The notes: generated by a model not told the origin, from the letters alone. A stretch of 8,547 nt of DNA from JBBDSU01 sp040904825 (GCA_040904825.1 JBBDSU010000029.1:1-8547), one strand, 5' to 3'; positions 1 through 6,112 are shown, counted from the first letter of the stretch. Translations and numbers: made by a program.

Positions 1-55
1 AACCGCCGTTACCGCCTTGAGAGGGCGGCGTCCTGGGCCGCTAGACGACGGGGGC
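1..55 (-). tRNA. tRNA-Glu(CUC), 3' end cut off by the window edge
   Basis: Read on the minus strand from 55 down, the sequence opens with the acceptor arm GCCCCCG (55-49). A D-arm typical of bacterial tRNA-Glu follows (46-30, with GTCTAG and AGGAC). The anticodon arm is CCGCC / CTCTCAA / GGCGG (28-12), a perfect 5-bp stem with anticodon CUC at 21-19, which reads GAG. The variable loop and the 5' half of the T-stem (GGCGG, 7-3) are present. The window ends two bases into the T-loop, so the rest of the T-arm, the acceptor 3' strand and the discriminator are missing. It lies 102 nt downstream of tRNA-Gln, so both could come from one transcript. The identity is clear from anticodon and D-arm; only completeness is unknown. 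Confidence 0.9.
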
Positions 56-157
56 TTGGGATGCTGCTGCGTATTGAACACCGGCAAGCGGCGCGCGGAG
101 CGTAGCCATGGGCTGCTCCTTGGTCGAACCGTGCCCTTGCGGCCACGTGTCAACCGG

Positions 158-229
158 CTCGGGGGGAAGGACTTGAACCCTCAATAACTGGACCAGAACC
201 AGTCGTGTTACCGATTACACCACCCCCGA
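158..229 (-). tRNA. tRNA-Gln(CUG)
   Basis: A complete 72-nt cloverleaf can be folded by eye on the minus strand. The acceptor TCGGGGG (229-223) pairs perfectly with CCCCCGA (165-159). The D-stem is GTGT/ACAC. The anticodon stem is ACTGG/CCAGT (203-199 and 191-187) around loop TTCTGGT, giving anticodon CUG for codon CAG. The T-stem is GAGGG/CCTTC with loop TTCAAGT. The U1-A72 pair and G73 discriminator match known glutamine identity elements. CCA is not encoded; the next bases are CCG, so CCA must be added by a nucleotidyltransferase. It lies downstream of gltX. In bacteria without GlnRS, a non-discriminating GluRS charges tRNA-Gln with Glu and GatCAB amidates it; that this holds here is inference. 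Confidence 0.95.
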
Positions 230-257
230 AAGGGAAGCGGACCGGTGATCCGTCGGC

Positions 258-281
258 GCTGCGGACGCGTTCGTCCGCAGC
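258..281 (-). terminator. Perfect hairpin between gltX and tRNA-Gln, possible terminator or processing site
   Basis: The minus strand has a 10-bp perfect inverted repeat, GCTGCGGACG and CGTCCGCAGC, around a 4-nt loop (AACG). It begins 79 nt after the gltX stop codon and ends 28 nt before the tRNA-Gln 5' end. No U-run follows, so this is not a classical intrinsic terminator. GC-rich actinobacteria often have such U-less hairpins, which may terminate transcription, protect the gltX mRNA 3' end, or mark an RNase cleavage point that separates mRNA from tRNA. The structure is certain as sequence; its role is inferred. Confidence 0.45.
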
Positions 282-360
282 CAGCGGGCCGGCTCGCAAG
301 GGCCAAGGGTACGTGTCGCTGTCCGACCGCGCAAAAGGCCGCGCTGCAACCTCGGGCTGG

Positions 361-1986
361 CTATCCAGGCGTCAACGTCGCCAATGCTGCGTCGATGCGC
401 GCCAGGCTTCGTCGTTGCCCGAGCAATTCGAGAGTCTCGAACAGCGGCGGGCTCACAGTGGAGCCGGTCACCGCAACTCGGACAGGCTGCGCAAGCTTTC
501 CGAAGCCGATCTCAAGGTTCGCAGCGCAGTCACGCAGTGCGGTTTCGATCGACGCGAGATCCCAGTCTGCCCCGTCGAGCGCGGCCCGGGCGGTGGCCAG
601 TGCCTCGGCTGCGCCGGCTTTGGCGAGCACTTTGGCGCGTGCGTCGTCATCGATCTCCACATCGTCAGCGAAGAACGCTGCGGCATAGTGCTCAATCTCG
701 TCGAGCCGCTGCATGCGTTCCTGCACCAACGGCACGAGTCCCGCGAGCATCACGAGCTCATCGGCGGTGGGCGGAAGAGCGATCAGGCTCACGTCACCGT
801 CCGTGCCATCGAGATGAGGAATGAGCCGGGCAGCAAGATCGGCCTGATCGAGGTCACGGATGCGTTCACCGTTAAAGGCGGCAAGCTTGTCGATATCGAA
901 GGCCGCGGCCGATCTGCCGACGTGCGAGAGGTCGAACGCGGCAATCATGTCGTCGTCATCGAGCCGCTCACGCCCATCACGAGGCGACCAGCCGAGCAGT
1001 GCCAGATAGTTCCGAAGTGTCTCGGGAAGAAATCCCTGCCGGCGAAACTCCTGGATCGCGACCGAGCCATGCCGCTTCGACAGCTTCTTGCGGTCCATGC
1101 CCACCACCATCGGCAGGTGAGCGAACGAGGCCGGAGGCTCCCAGTCTTCGGCGCGAGCAGGAAATCCGACTTCGGCGAGGGCATCGTCGATGAGTCCGCC
1201 CTCGTGCAGTGCTTTGTGGACGAGCAGCTGCCGGGGGGTGACGCTCAGCAGGTCCTCGCCGCGGCATACCAACGAGATGCCCTGGGCGACGTCATCGATC
1301 GAGTTCGCCAGCGGATAGGTGGCACTGCCGTCTGACCGCACAATCACTGGGTCGGAGATGGTCGACCACTCCCATGACACCTCACCGCGCACCAGATCGT
1401 CGACCACGACCGTGCCGTCGGCCGGTGTGCGCAAACGCAGGCTGTAGGTGCGTCCCTCGTCCTCGAAACGTGCGATGTCATCATCGCTGTGCTCGAACTC
1501 GTCAGACTTGACCACCGGCGGTCCCCCGCCTTCACCTGCACGGTGGGCCTCACGCCACGCTTCAAGCTCCTCGGCAGTGCGATAGTCACGATAGGTCGCA
1601 CCGGACTCTTCCAGCCGCTGGGCAACCGCTGTGTACAGCGCTGCCCGTTCGGATTGCCGATACGGACCGTAGGCACCGAGCGAACTGCCGTCGTCGGTCG
1701 GCCCTTCGTCCCAGTCGAGGCCGATCCAACGCATCGCCTCCATCATGGAGCGCATGGACTCGTCGGTGGCCCGTGATGCGTCGGTGTCTTCGATGCGGAA
1801 CACAAACGTTCCACCGTGCCGCCGCGCGTGCAGCCAGTTGTAGAGCGCCGCGCGGGCGCTGCCCACGTGCAGCCAGCCTGACGGTGCCGGGCAGAAACGC
1901 AGTCGCGGCAGTGCGCCGGTCGAAGCGTCATGGGTCGATTGCGTCACGTCGTCAACCTTCAGAAATTCATCGGAGGCGTGGATCAT
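361..1986 (-). CDS. gltX: Glutamyl-tRNA synthetase (GluRS), class I
   Basis: This cytosolic enzyme joins glutamate to tRNA-Glu using ATP, and in many bacteria also to tRNA-Gln. The Rossmann catalytic domain begins near residue 28 with a RFCPAPSGWLH segment. Its HIGH-type motif is HVGS (residues 40-43), followed by FRIEDTD (63-69) for substrate binding. TPRQLLVHKAL (250-260) and the KMSKS-type motif KLSKR (301-305) complete the active site. The helical anticodon-binding domain follows and ends with the usual GKLAQPVRVAVTGS block. The 541-aa length is above the family norm of about 480-500, mainly from an N-terminal extension of about 27 residues and a slightly longer stretch near 261-285. The ATG at 1986 lies 9 nt after the purB stop and has no visible Shine-Dalgarno. 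A GTG at 1947 preceded by GAAGG at 8-nt spacing is a credible alternative (528 aa). It is last in the cimA-FAH-purB-gltX run and faces tRNA-Gln and tRNA-Glu genes. Confidence 0.95.
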   Translation of the reverse strand: MIHASDEFLKVDDVTQSTHDASTGALPRLRFCPAPSGWLHVGSARAALYNWLHARRHGGTFVFRIEDTDASRATDESMRSMMEAMRWIGLDWDEGPTDDGSSLGAYGPYRQSERAALYTAVAQRLEESGATYRDYRTAEELEAWREAHRAGEGGGPPVVKSDEFEHSDDDIARFEDEGRTYSLRLRTPADGTVVVDDLVRGEVSWEWSTISDPVIVRSDGSATYPLANSIDDVAQGISLVCRGEDLLSVTPRQLLVHKALHEGGLIDDALAEVGFPARAEDWEPPASFAHLPMVVGMDRKKLSKRHGSVAIQEFRRQGFLPETLRNYLALLGWSPRDGRERLDDDDMIAAFDLSHVGRSAAAFDIDKLAAFNGERIRDLDQADLAARLIPHLDGTDGDVSLIALPPTADELVMLAGLVPLVQERMQRLDEIEHYAAAFFADDVEIDDDARAKVLAKAGAAEALATARAALDGADWDLASIETALRDCAANLEIGFGKLAQPVRVAVTGSTVSPPLFETLELLGQRRSLARIDAALATLTPG

Positions 1987-1995
1987 CGGGGGTCG

Positions 1996-3426
1996 TCAGA
2001 GGATCGACGAAGGCCGGTATGCGGCTGCGTCAGGGTCAGCGTCAACGAGCAAGCTCACGCGCTGCGTGAATGCTGCGACCTGACCTGCTGCACGACCGGC
2101 AAACAAACTGGGATCGGCGAGCAAGCTTGCCAGCGCTGCTTCGTCGAGTGCGAAGTCGGCGTCGGAAGCCAATCGGGCCAGCAAGTCATTGTCATCATGG
2201 CCAGCTTCACGCATGTCACGCGCGACGGCCACCGCGTGCTTCTTGATGACTTCGTGGGCTTGTTCACGACCCATGCCGGCCGCAACTGCTGCAGTCAGCA
2301 TGCGGGTCGTCGCCAGGAACGGCAGGTAGCGGCGCAGTTCACGGTCGATCACTGCTGGGTAGGCACCGAACTCGTCGAGCACCACCAGCAATGTCTCGAA
2401 CAACCCGTCGATGGCGTAGAACGCATCTGGAAGTGCCACGCGACGCACGACCGAACATGCCACGTCGCCTTCGTTCCACTGATCCCCCGCAACCGCTTCA
2501 ACCATGGCGAGGTGACCGCCGAGAATGCGCTTAAACCCGACGATCCGTTCACACGAGCGCATGTTCATCTTGTGCGGCATTGCCGACGAACCGACCTGGC
2601 CTTCCTTGAATCCTTCAGTGACCAGATCGTGGCCTGCCATCAGGCGCAACGTCGTTGCCAACGACGACGGACCGGCTGACACCTGCACGAGCGTGGCCAC
2701 CACATCGAAATCGAGCGAACGCGGATAGATCTGACCGACGCTGCCGAGTTGAGCCGAAAAGCCAAGGTGGTCGGCGATCCTGCGTTCCAGGTTGTCAACT
2801 GCGGCCTCGTCTCCAAGCAGATCCAGTTGATCCAACTGGGTGCCGACTGGACCCTTGATGCCGCGCAGCGGATAGCGGGCAATGAGATCGTCCAGGCGAC
2901 CGAGCGCGACCAACAGTTCTTCACCAGCGTTGGCGAACCGCTTCCCCAGAGTGGTCGCTTGCGCAGGTGTGTTGTGGCTCCGGCCCGCAACGACCGTGTC
3001 GGTGTATTCGGCGGCGCGTTCGGCAATCAATGCCAGCGCCGCAATCACTCGCGCCCTGACAAGTCGCAGCGCCTGCATGATCTGCAACTGCTCGACGTTT
3101 TCGGTCAGGTCGCGCGAAGTCATGGCCCGGTGAATGTGTTCGTGGCCTGCCAGGGCGCAGAACTCGTCGATCCGCGCCTTGACATCGTGACGACTGTCTC
3201 GCTCCCGAGCAGCAATCGAGGCGAGGTCGACCTGGTCGACGACGGCCTCGTAGGCGCCGACGACCCCGTCGGGCACCTCGACACCCAGATCACGCTGGGC
3301 CTCAAGCACCGCGAGCCACAAGCGGCGCTCCATGATGATCTTCGCGGTCGGCGACCACACGTCCACCATTGCGTCGCTCGCGTAGCGCGCCGCGAGCACA
3401 TTGGGCACCTCGACAGGCTCGCTCAT
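1996..3426 (-). CDS. purB: Adenylosuccinate lyase
   Basis: PurB cleaves SAICAR to AICAR plus fumarate and adenylosuccinate to AMP plus fumarate in purine synthesis; it is a cytosolic homotetramer. The 476-aa protein carries all three conserved regions of the fumarase/aspartase superfamily: SRHDVKA with H80-D81, TSRDLTEN at 103-110, and the flexible signature loop GSSAMPHKMN at 279-288 with the catalytic serine pair. GRSHNTPAQATTLGKRF (148-164) supplies the conserved catalytic histidine, H151. The PHKMN form with RSCER after it is the type seen in mycobacterial PurB. Its ATG shares four bases (ATGA, 3426-3423) with the stop of the upstream FAH-family gene, and no Shine-Dalgarno is visible before it, so translation is probably coupled. 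gltX starts 9 nt downstream. Length and motifs are complete. Confidence 0.96.
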   Translation of the reverse strand: MSEPVEVPNVLAARYASDAMVDVWSPTAKIIMERRLWLAVLEAQRDLGVEVPDGVVGAYEAVVDQVDLASIAARERDSRHDVKARIDEFCALAGHEHIHRAMTSRDLTENVEQLQIMQALRLVRARVIAALALIAERAAEYTDTVVAGRSHNTPAQATTLGKRFANAGEELLVALGRLDDLIARYPLRGIKGPVGTQLDQLDLLGDEAAVDNLERRIADHLGFSAQLGSVGQIYPRSLDFDVVATLVQVSAGPSSLATTLRLMAGHDLVTEGFKEGQVGSSAMPHKMNMRSCERIVGFKRILGGHLAMVEAVAGDQWNEGDVACSVVRRVALPDAFYAIDGLFETLLVVLDEFGAYPAVIDRELRRYLPFLATTRMLTAAVAAGMGREQAHEVIKKHAVAVARDMREAGHDDNDLLARLASDADFALDEAALASLLADPSLFAGRAAGQVAAFTQRVSLLVDADPDAAAYRPSSIL

Positions 3427-4196
3427 GGTCGCGCGTTGCGGTCGACGACCGGGTTGGTCAGCGCGCCCACACCCTCGATCTCCACCTTGACTGTCTGACC
3501 CGGCTCGAGCGTGCCAACACCTGCGGGCGTGCCCGTCAGGATCACGTCGCTAGGCAGCAGGGTCGTTACCTGGGATACCTCGGCGACGATGTCGGCGACC
3601 TTGTGGATCATGTCAGCGGTCGTCCCGTCCTGTCGCAGCTGGCCATCGACCCAGCTTCGGATGCGCAGATTTGCGGGGTCGAGGCCGGTCGCGATCGCGG
3701 GACCCAGCGGGCAGAACGAGTCGAACGACTTTCCACGAAACCATTGCTTCTCGGCAGCTTGGAGGTCTCGGGCAGTGACGTCATTGGCCGCGGTGAATCC
3801 GAACACTCCGGCCATCGCCTGCTCTGGGGTGACCCGCTGCAGCAGTGCACCGATCACCACCGCCAGCTCACCTTCATAGCTGAAGTTGGACGCCATGTCG
3901 GTCGGCAAGCGAATCGGTTCACCGGGCCCGATGACGCTCGACGAGGGTTTAAGGAAGTACAGCGCCTGATCCGGCACCTCGTTGCCGAGCTCGGCAGCGT
4001 GGTCAGCGAAGTTCCGTCCGACGCACACAATCTTTGAGGGAATGACCGGTGCCAGCAGCGTCAATCCTTCAATGGCCACCCGCTCGCCGGTCGGACGGTA
4101 GGTCCCGAACGGGTGCGGGTCGATGACCATGACCTCGTCACCTTCGACGATGCCATAGCGGGGACCTTGACTGTGAACGAACCGGACGATCTGCAC
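3423..4196 (-). CDS. Fumarylacetoacetate hydrolase (FAH)-family protein, substrate unknown
   Basis: This 257-aa protein has the usual two-part architecture of the bacterial FAH/MhpD group. A short N-terminal region (about 1-50) precedes the FAH catalytic domain, which begins at SKIVCVGRNFADH (54-66). The divalent-metal site is visible as YEGE (E108, E110) and ANDV (D139). RGKSFDSF (154-161) with K156 and TGTPAGVG (211-218) are further conserved active-site segments. Relatives include acylpyruvate hydrolases, oxaloacetate decarboxylases and 2-hydroxyhepta-2,4-diene-1,7-dioate isomerases, and sequence alone does not choose among them. A relative sits beside gltX in mycobacteria, which suggests a housekeeping or metabolite-repair role rather than aromatic catabolism (inference). 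The start is GTG, with GGAGG nine bases upstream. cimA ends 27 nt before it, and its stop codon overlaps the purB ATG. Confidence 0.9.
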   Translation of the reverse strand: MQIVRFVHSQGPRYGIVEGDEVMVIDPHPFGTYRPTGERVAIEGLTLLAPVIPSKIVCVGRNFADHAAELGNEVPDQALYFLKPSSSVIGPGEPIRLPTDMASNFSYEGELAVVIGALLQRVTPEQAMAGVFGFTAANDVTARDLQAAEKQWFRGKSFDSFCPLGPAIATGLDPANLRIRSWVDGQLRQDGTTADMIHKVADIVAEVSQVTTLLPSDVILTGTPAGVGTLEPGQTVKVEIEGVGALTNPVVDRNARP

Positions 4197-4205
4197 AGGC
4201 CATGT

Positions 4206-4210
4206 CCTCC
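4206..4210 (-). promoter_or_regulatory. Shine-Dalgarno GGAGG deciding the FAH-family GTG start
   Basis: A perfect GGAGG on the minus strand lies 9 nt before the GTG at 4196. An ATG at 4203-4201 is only 2 nt from this motif and in a different frame, so the GTG is the supported start. The site lies in the 27-nt gap after cimA, so the gene can be translated independently within a shared transcript. Confidence 0.75.
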
Positions 4211-4223
4211 GCGTGGCAAGCGA

Positions 4224-5864
4224 TCAGGCGGCGTCGGACCAGTTGACCCGCAAGATCGCGTGGGTATAGGCATCCGACAGCGCCATCCACGATGCCTCAA
4301 CGATGTTCTGATGGACACCAACCGTATCCCAGACATCCTTGCCATCCGTCGAACTCACCAGCACCCGCGTGGTCGCTTCGGTTCCTGCGGTGGCTTCCAG
4401 GATCCTGACCTTGAAGTCCGACAGGTGGATCGTGTCAAGCTGCGGCCAGGTGCCATTGACGGCATTGCGGAACGCATGGTCGAGTGCGTCGACGGGGCCG
4501 TTGCCTTCACCAGCGCCGAGGCGACGTTGACCGGCGACCTCGACTGCGAGCATTGCCTCTGCGGGACCTTCGGCATCCACGGTCTTTTCGCGTCCACCGC
4601 CTACGTTCACGCGGTAATACAGCGAATGGAATGGCTCGTCGGCGACAAGCATCATCCCTGAGAAGCGTCGCAACAGTAGTTCGAAGGATGCATCGGCCGC
4701 TTCGTATGTCCACCCTTGGGACTCGCGTCGCTTGACTTCCGCCAGCACTTCACGAGCCTGGGTATCGGTGATCTCAAGACCGAACTCTCGGGCTTTGAGC
4801 AGGATGTTTGAGCGTCCTGCGAGTTCGCTGACCACCAAACGCTGATGGTTGCCCACCAATGCCGGTGGGATGTGCTCATACATGTCAGGCGCTTTGGCCA
4901 GCGCAGAGGCGTGCAGACCGGCCTTGTGGCTAAAGGCGGTGTGGCCAACGTAAGGAGTCATCGACGGCGTCGTCTGATTGCACAGCTCGGCGATGGTGTG
5001 GGAGATCTCGGTGAGCCGTTCGAGGCGATCACCAGGGACAAGCTCAAGACCACGCTTGAGTTGCAGATCGCCAAGGATGGTGAACAGGTTGGCATTGCCA
5101 CACCGCTCCCCAAGGCCGTTGGCGGTCCCCTGCACGTGCGTCGCCCCCACTTCGATGCCCAGCAGCGAGTTGGCGACAGCGCATCCTCCGTCGTCGTGGA
5201 AATGCAGTCCTACCTGGCAGGGCAGCTCGTCGACCAGCGACTTGACGATGTCGGCGACATCCCACGGCATCATCCCGCCATTGGTGTCACACAGCACGAC
5301 ACATTCGGCACCGGCTTCGGCCGCAACTCGCACGACGTCCAAGGCATAGTCATGATCACGTGCGTGACCGTCGAAGAAGTGCTCAGCATCAAAGAAGACC
5401 CGCTTTCCGAGCGACGTCAGGTATGAGATCGAGTCGGCGACCATGTCGAGGTTTTCAGCACGCGGCACACCCAGCGCTTCATCAACGTGATAGCCCCACG
5501 ACTTTCCGACAAGACAGATGACGTCGGTGCGGGCATCGACCAACCCTTGGATGAGCGGATCGTCGCCCGCTTTGCGACCCGGCCCCCGCGTCATTCCGAA
5601 CGCCACCAGCGTTGCATGTTCGAGGCCAAGCTCACCATCAGCCGCACGAGCAAAGAACTCGGTGTCTTTCGGGTTGGCGCCGGGCCAGCCCCCTTCGATG
5701 TAGGCGACACCGAGTTCATCCATGTGGCGCGCGACACGAAGCTTGTCGGCTACCGACAGTGTCACCCCTTCGCGCTGGGTGCCATCGCGAAGTGTCGTGT
5801 CATACAGGTCAAGCCCTGCTCGCGGAGCAGGAAGCGGCGCATCACCGCCAGATGTCGAAGTCAC
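4224..5864 (-). CDS. cimA: (R)-citramalate synthase
   Basis: CimA condenses pyruvate with acetyl-CoA to (R)-citramalate, the first step of threonine-independent isoleucine synthesis. The 546-aa protein is a DRE-TIM metallolyase of the LeuA/CimA group. DTTLRDGTQREG (22-33) opens the TIM barrel and supplies the metal-ligand aspartate. EGGWPGANPKD (57-67) is characteristic of the citramalate synthase subfamily rather than LeuA. HFHDDGGCAVANS (221-233) supplies the HxH metal ligands (H221, H223). NGLGERCGN (249-257) closes the active site. A C-terminal LeuA-type regulatory domain (roughly 400-546, ending in TVGVHQNIVEASW) suggests allosteric feedback, probably by isoleucine. The start is GTG, with GAGGG six bases upstream. 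It is the first gene after an attenuator-like leader and probably heads a cimA-FAH-purB-gltX transcript. The main alternative call is a 2-isopropylmalate or homocitrate synthase paralogue. Confidence 0.93.
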   Translation of the reverse strand: MTSTSGGDAPLPAPRAGLDLYDTTLRDGTQREGVTLSVADKLRVARHMDELGVAYIEGGWPGANPKDTEFFARAADGELGLEHATLVAFGMTRGPGRKAGDDPLIQGLVDARTDVICLVGKSWGYHVDEALGVPRAENLDMVADSISYLTSLGKRVFFDAEHFFDGHARDHDYALDVVRVAAEAGAECVVLCDTNGGMMPWDVADIVKSLVDELPCQVGLHFHDDGGCAVANSLLGIEVGATHVQGTANGLGERCGNANLFTILGDLQLKRGLELVPGDRLERLTEISHTIAELCNQTTPSMTPYVGHTAFSHKAGLHASALAKAPDMYEHIPPALVGNHQRLVVSELAGRSNILLKAREFGLEITDTQAREVLAEVKRRESQGWTYEAADASFELLLRRFSGMMLVADEPFHSLYYRVNVGGGREKTVDAEGPAEAMLAVEVAGQRRLGAGEGNGPVDALDHAFRNAVNGTWPQLDTIHLSDFKVRILEATAGTEATTRVLVSSTDGKDVWDTVGVHQNIVEASWMALSDAYTHAILRVNWSDAA

Positions 5865-5870
5865 CTTGGT

Positions 5871-5875
5871 CCCTC
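5871..5875 (-). promoter_or_regulatory. Shine-Dalgarno GAGGG for the cimA GTG start
   Basis: On the minus strand GAGGG is followed by six bases and then the GTG at 5864, which supports the annotated start. A nearby ATG at 5877-5875 overlaps this motif and is out of frame with cimA. The site is about 60 nt downstream of the terminator-like hairpin, so that hairpin is unlikely to act by hiding it. Confidence 0.65.
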
Positions 5876-5937
5876 ATTGTCGGCAGCATCAGTTCAAGCG
5901 GGTGCCGAGCGGGACGGAAACGAAACCGACGGTTGTC

Positions 5938-5961
5938 GCCGGGCCGCTTCCGCAGCCCGGC
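5938..5961 (-). terminator. Attenuator terminator hairpin upstream of cimA (region 3:4)
   Basis: On the minus strand GCCGGGCTGC (5961-5952) pairs over all 10 positions with GCGGCCCGGC (5947-5938), with one U-G wobble, closed by a GNRA-type GGAA tetraloop (5951-5948). Its 5' arm is the same segment used as the 3' arm of the larger hairpin 5983-5943, so only one can form. A clean U-run does not follow directly. A short T-rich stretch, GGTTTCGTTTCC, lies at 5927-5916 after a small CGAC/GTCG hairpin. GC-rich actinobacterial terminators often lack U-runs. The fold is seen in the sequence; termination activity is inferred. Confidence 0.7.
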
Positions 5962-5983
5962 ACACGCCGGCTACGGAAGCAGC
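5943..5983 (-). promoter_or_regulatory. Antiterminator hairpin of the cimA leader (region 2:3)
   Basis: On the minus strand the 5' arm 5983-5966 pairs with the 3' arm 5961-5943 to give 18 base pairs, with a single bulged G and a GTGT loop (5965-5962). Two of the pairs are G-U wobbles. The 5' arm contains the last leader codons and the leader stop codon TAG (5973-5971). The 3' arm includes the whole 5' arm of the terminator hairpin. A ribosome that stalls on the upstream Ile codons leaves this structure free to form; one that reaches the stop codon covers its 5' arm. The exclusivity is visible in the pairing; the regulatory reading follows the classical trp/ilv attenuation model. Confidence 0.72.
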
Positions 5984-6054
5984 GGAATAATGATGATGGC
6001 GCGCGCAAGACCCCCGGACGTGGTCCGGTTGATGGTCGTGCAGGCGGTCATCAT
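5971..6054 (-). CDS. Leader peptide with four consecutive Ile codons, upstream of cimA
   Basis: A 27-codon ORF opens with tandem ATG ATG (6054-6049) and ends with TAG at 5973-5971. Residues 20-23 are four Ile codons in a row (ATC ATC ATT ATT, 5997-5986), followed by Pro-Leu-Leu-Pro and the stop. Five Thr codons and one more Ile occur in the first 12 residues. A GGAG Shine-Dalgarno (6067-6064) lies nine bases before the first ATG. The Ile run ends three bases before the antiterminator hairpin begins, and the stop codon lies in that hairpin's 5' arm, as in trp, ilv and leu leader peptides of other bacteria. The peptide itself probably has no function beyond being translated. No homology search was possible, so the call rests on codons, Shine-Dalgarno, RNA folds and the biosynthetic gene downstream. 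Confidence 0.82.
   Translation of the reverse strand: MMTACTTINRTTSGGLARAIIIIPLLP
6014..6028 (-). promoter_or_regulatory. Small hairpin inside the leader ORF, possible pause hairpin
   Basis: CCGGAC and GTCCGG form a perfect 6-bp stem with a CAC loop on the minus strand, inside leader codons 9-14 and upstream of the Ile run. In the E. coli trp leader an early hairpin pauses RNA polymerase so that the first ribosome can catch up. This stem is in the right place for that job, but short GC stems are common in such DNA, so the role is tentative. Confidence 0.4.
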
Positions 6055-6063
6055 GTCGCGACG

Positions 6064-6067
6064 CTCC
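6064..6067 (-). promoter_or_regulatory. Shine-Dalgarno GGAG of the leader peptide
   Basis: GGAG on the minus strand is followed by nine bases and then the tandem ATG ATG of the leader ORF. This is the main sign, apart from the codons themselves, that the leader is translated. Confidence 0.6.
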
Positions 6068-6082
6068 GTGGTCGTGGATCCA

Positions 6083-6112
6083 ACGGTACCCCCGATGTCG
6101 GCACCGTGTCGA
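6083..6112 (-). promoter_or_regulatory. Candidate promoter for the cimA leader transcript
   Basis: Reading the minus strand, a -35-like TCGACA (6112-6107, one mismatch to TTGACA) is separated by 18 bases from a -10-like TACCGT (6088-6083), which fits the loose TAnnnT pattern of actinobacterial promoters. Transcription would begin near 6077, leaving a short untranslated stretch with the leader Shine-Dalgarno. The -35 box lies about 10 nt after the dodecin stop codon. The match is modest, and transcripts could also enter from dodecin. Confidence 0.35.

Noticed and set aside
99..128. TTCGAC and TACGCT, 18 bases apart, as a tRNA-Glu promoter
   Set aside because: The -35 match is poor and the -10 match is only TAnnnT; chance is likely. 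Co-transcription with tRNA-Gln is equally possible.
148..153. Perfect TTGACA -35 box on the minus strand just downstream of tRNA-Gln
   Set aside because: No -10-like hexamer is found at 16-19 bases downstream (candidates are CGGTTC, GGTTCG, GTTCGA, TTCGAC), so a tRNA-Glu promoter here is not supported.
205..1335. Long plus-strand open frame opposite gltX
   Set aside because: It runs antisense to a well-supported synthetase gene, its translation is Arg-rich and without recognisable motifs, and it begins inside tRNA-Gln. GC-rich DNA often gives such shadow frames.
1930..4037. Several plus-strand open frames (1930-2679, 2749-3498, 3369-4037) opposite purB and the FAH-family gene
   Set aside because: They are antisense to intact conserved enzymes, lack family motifs and follow the codon bias of the opposite strand.
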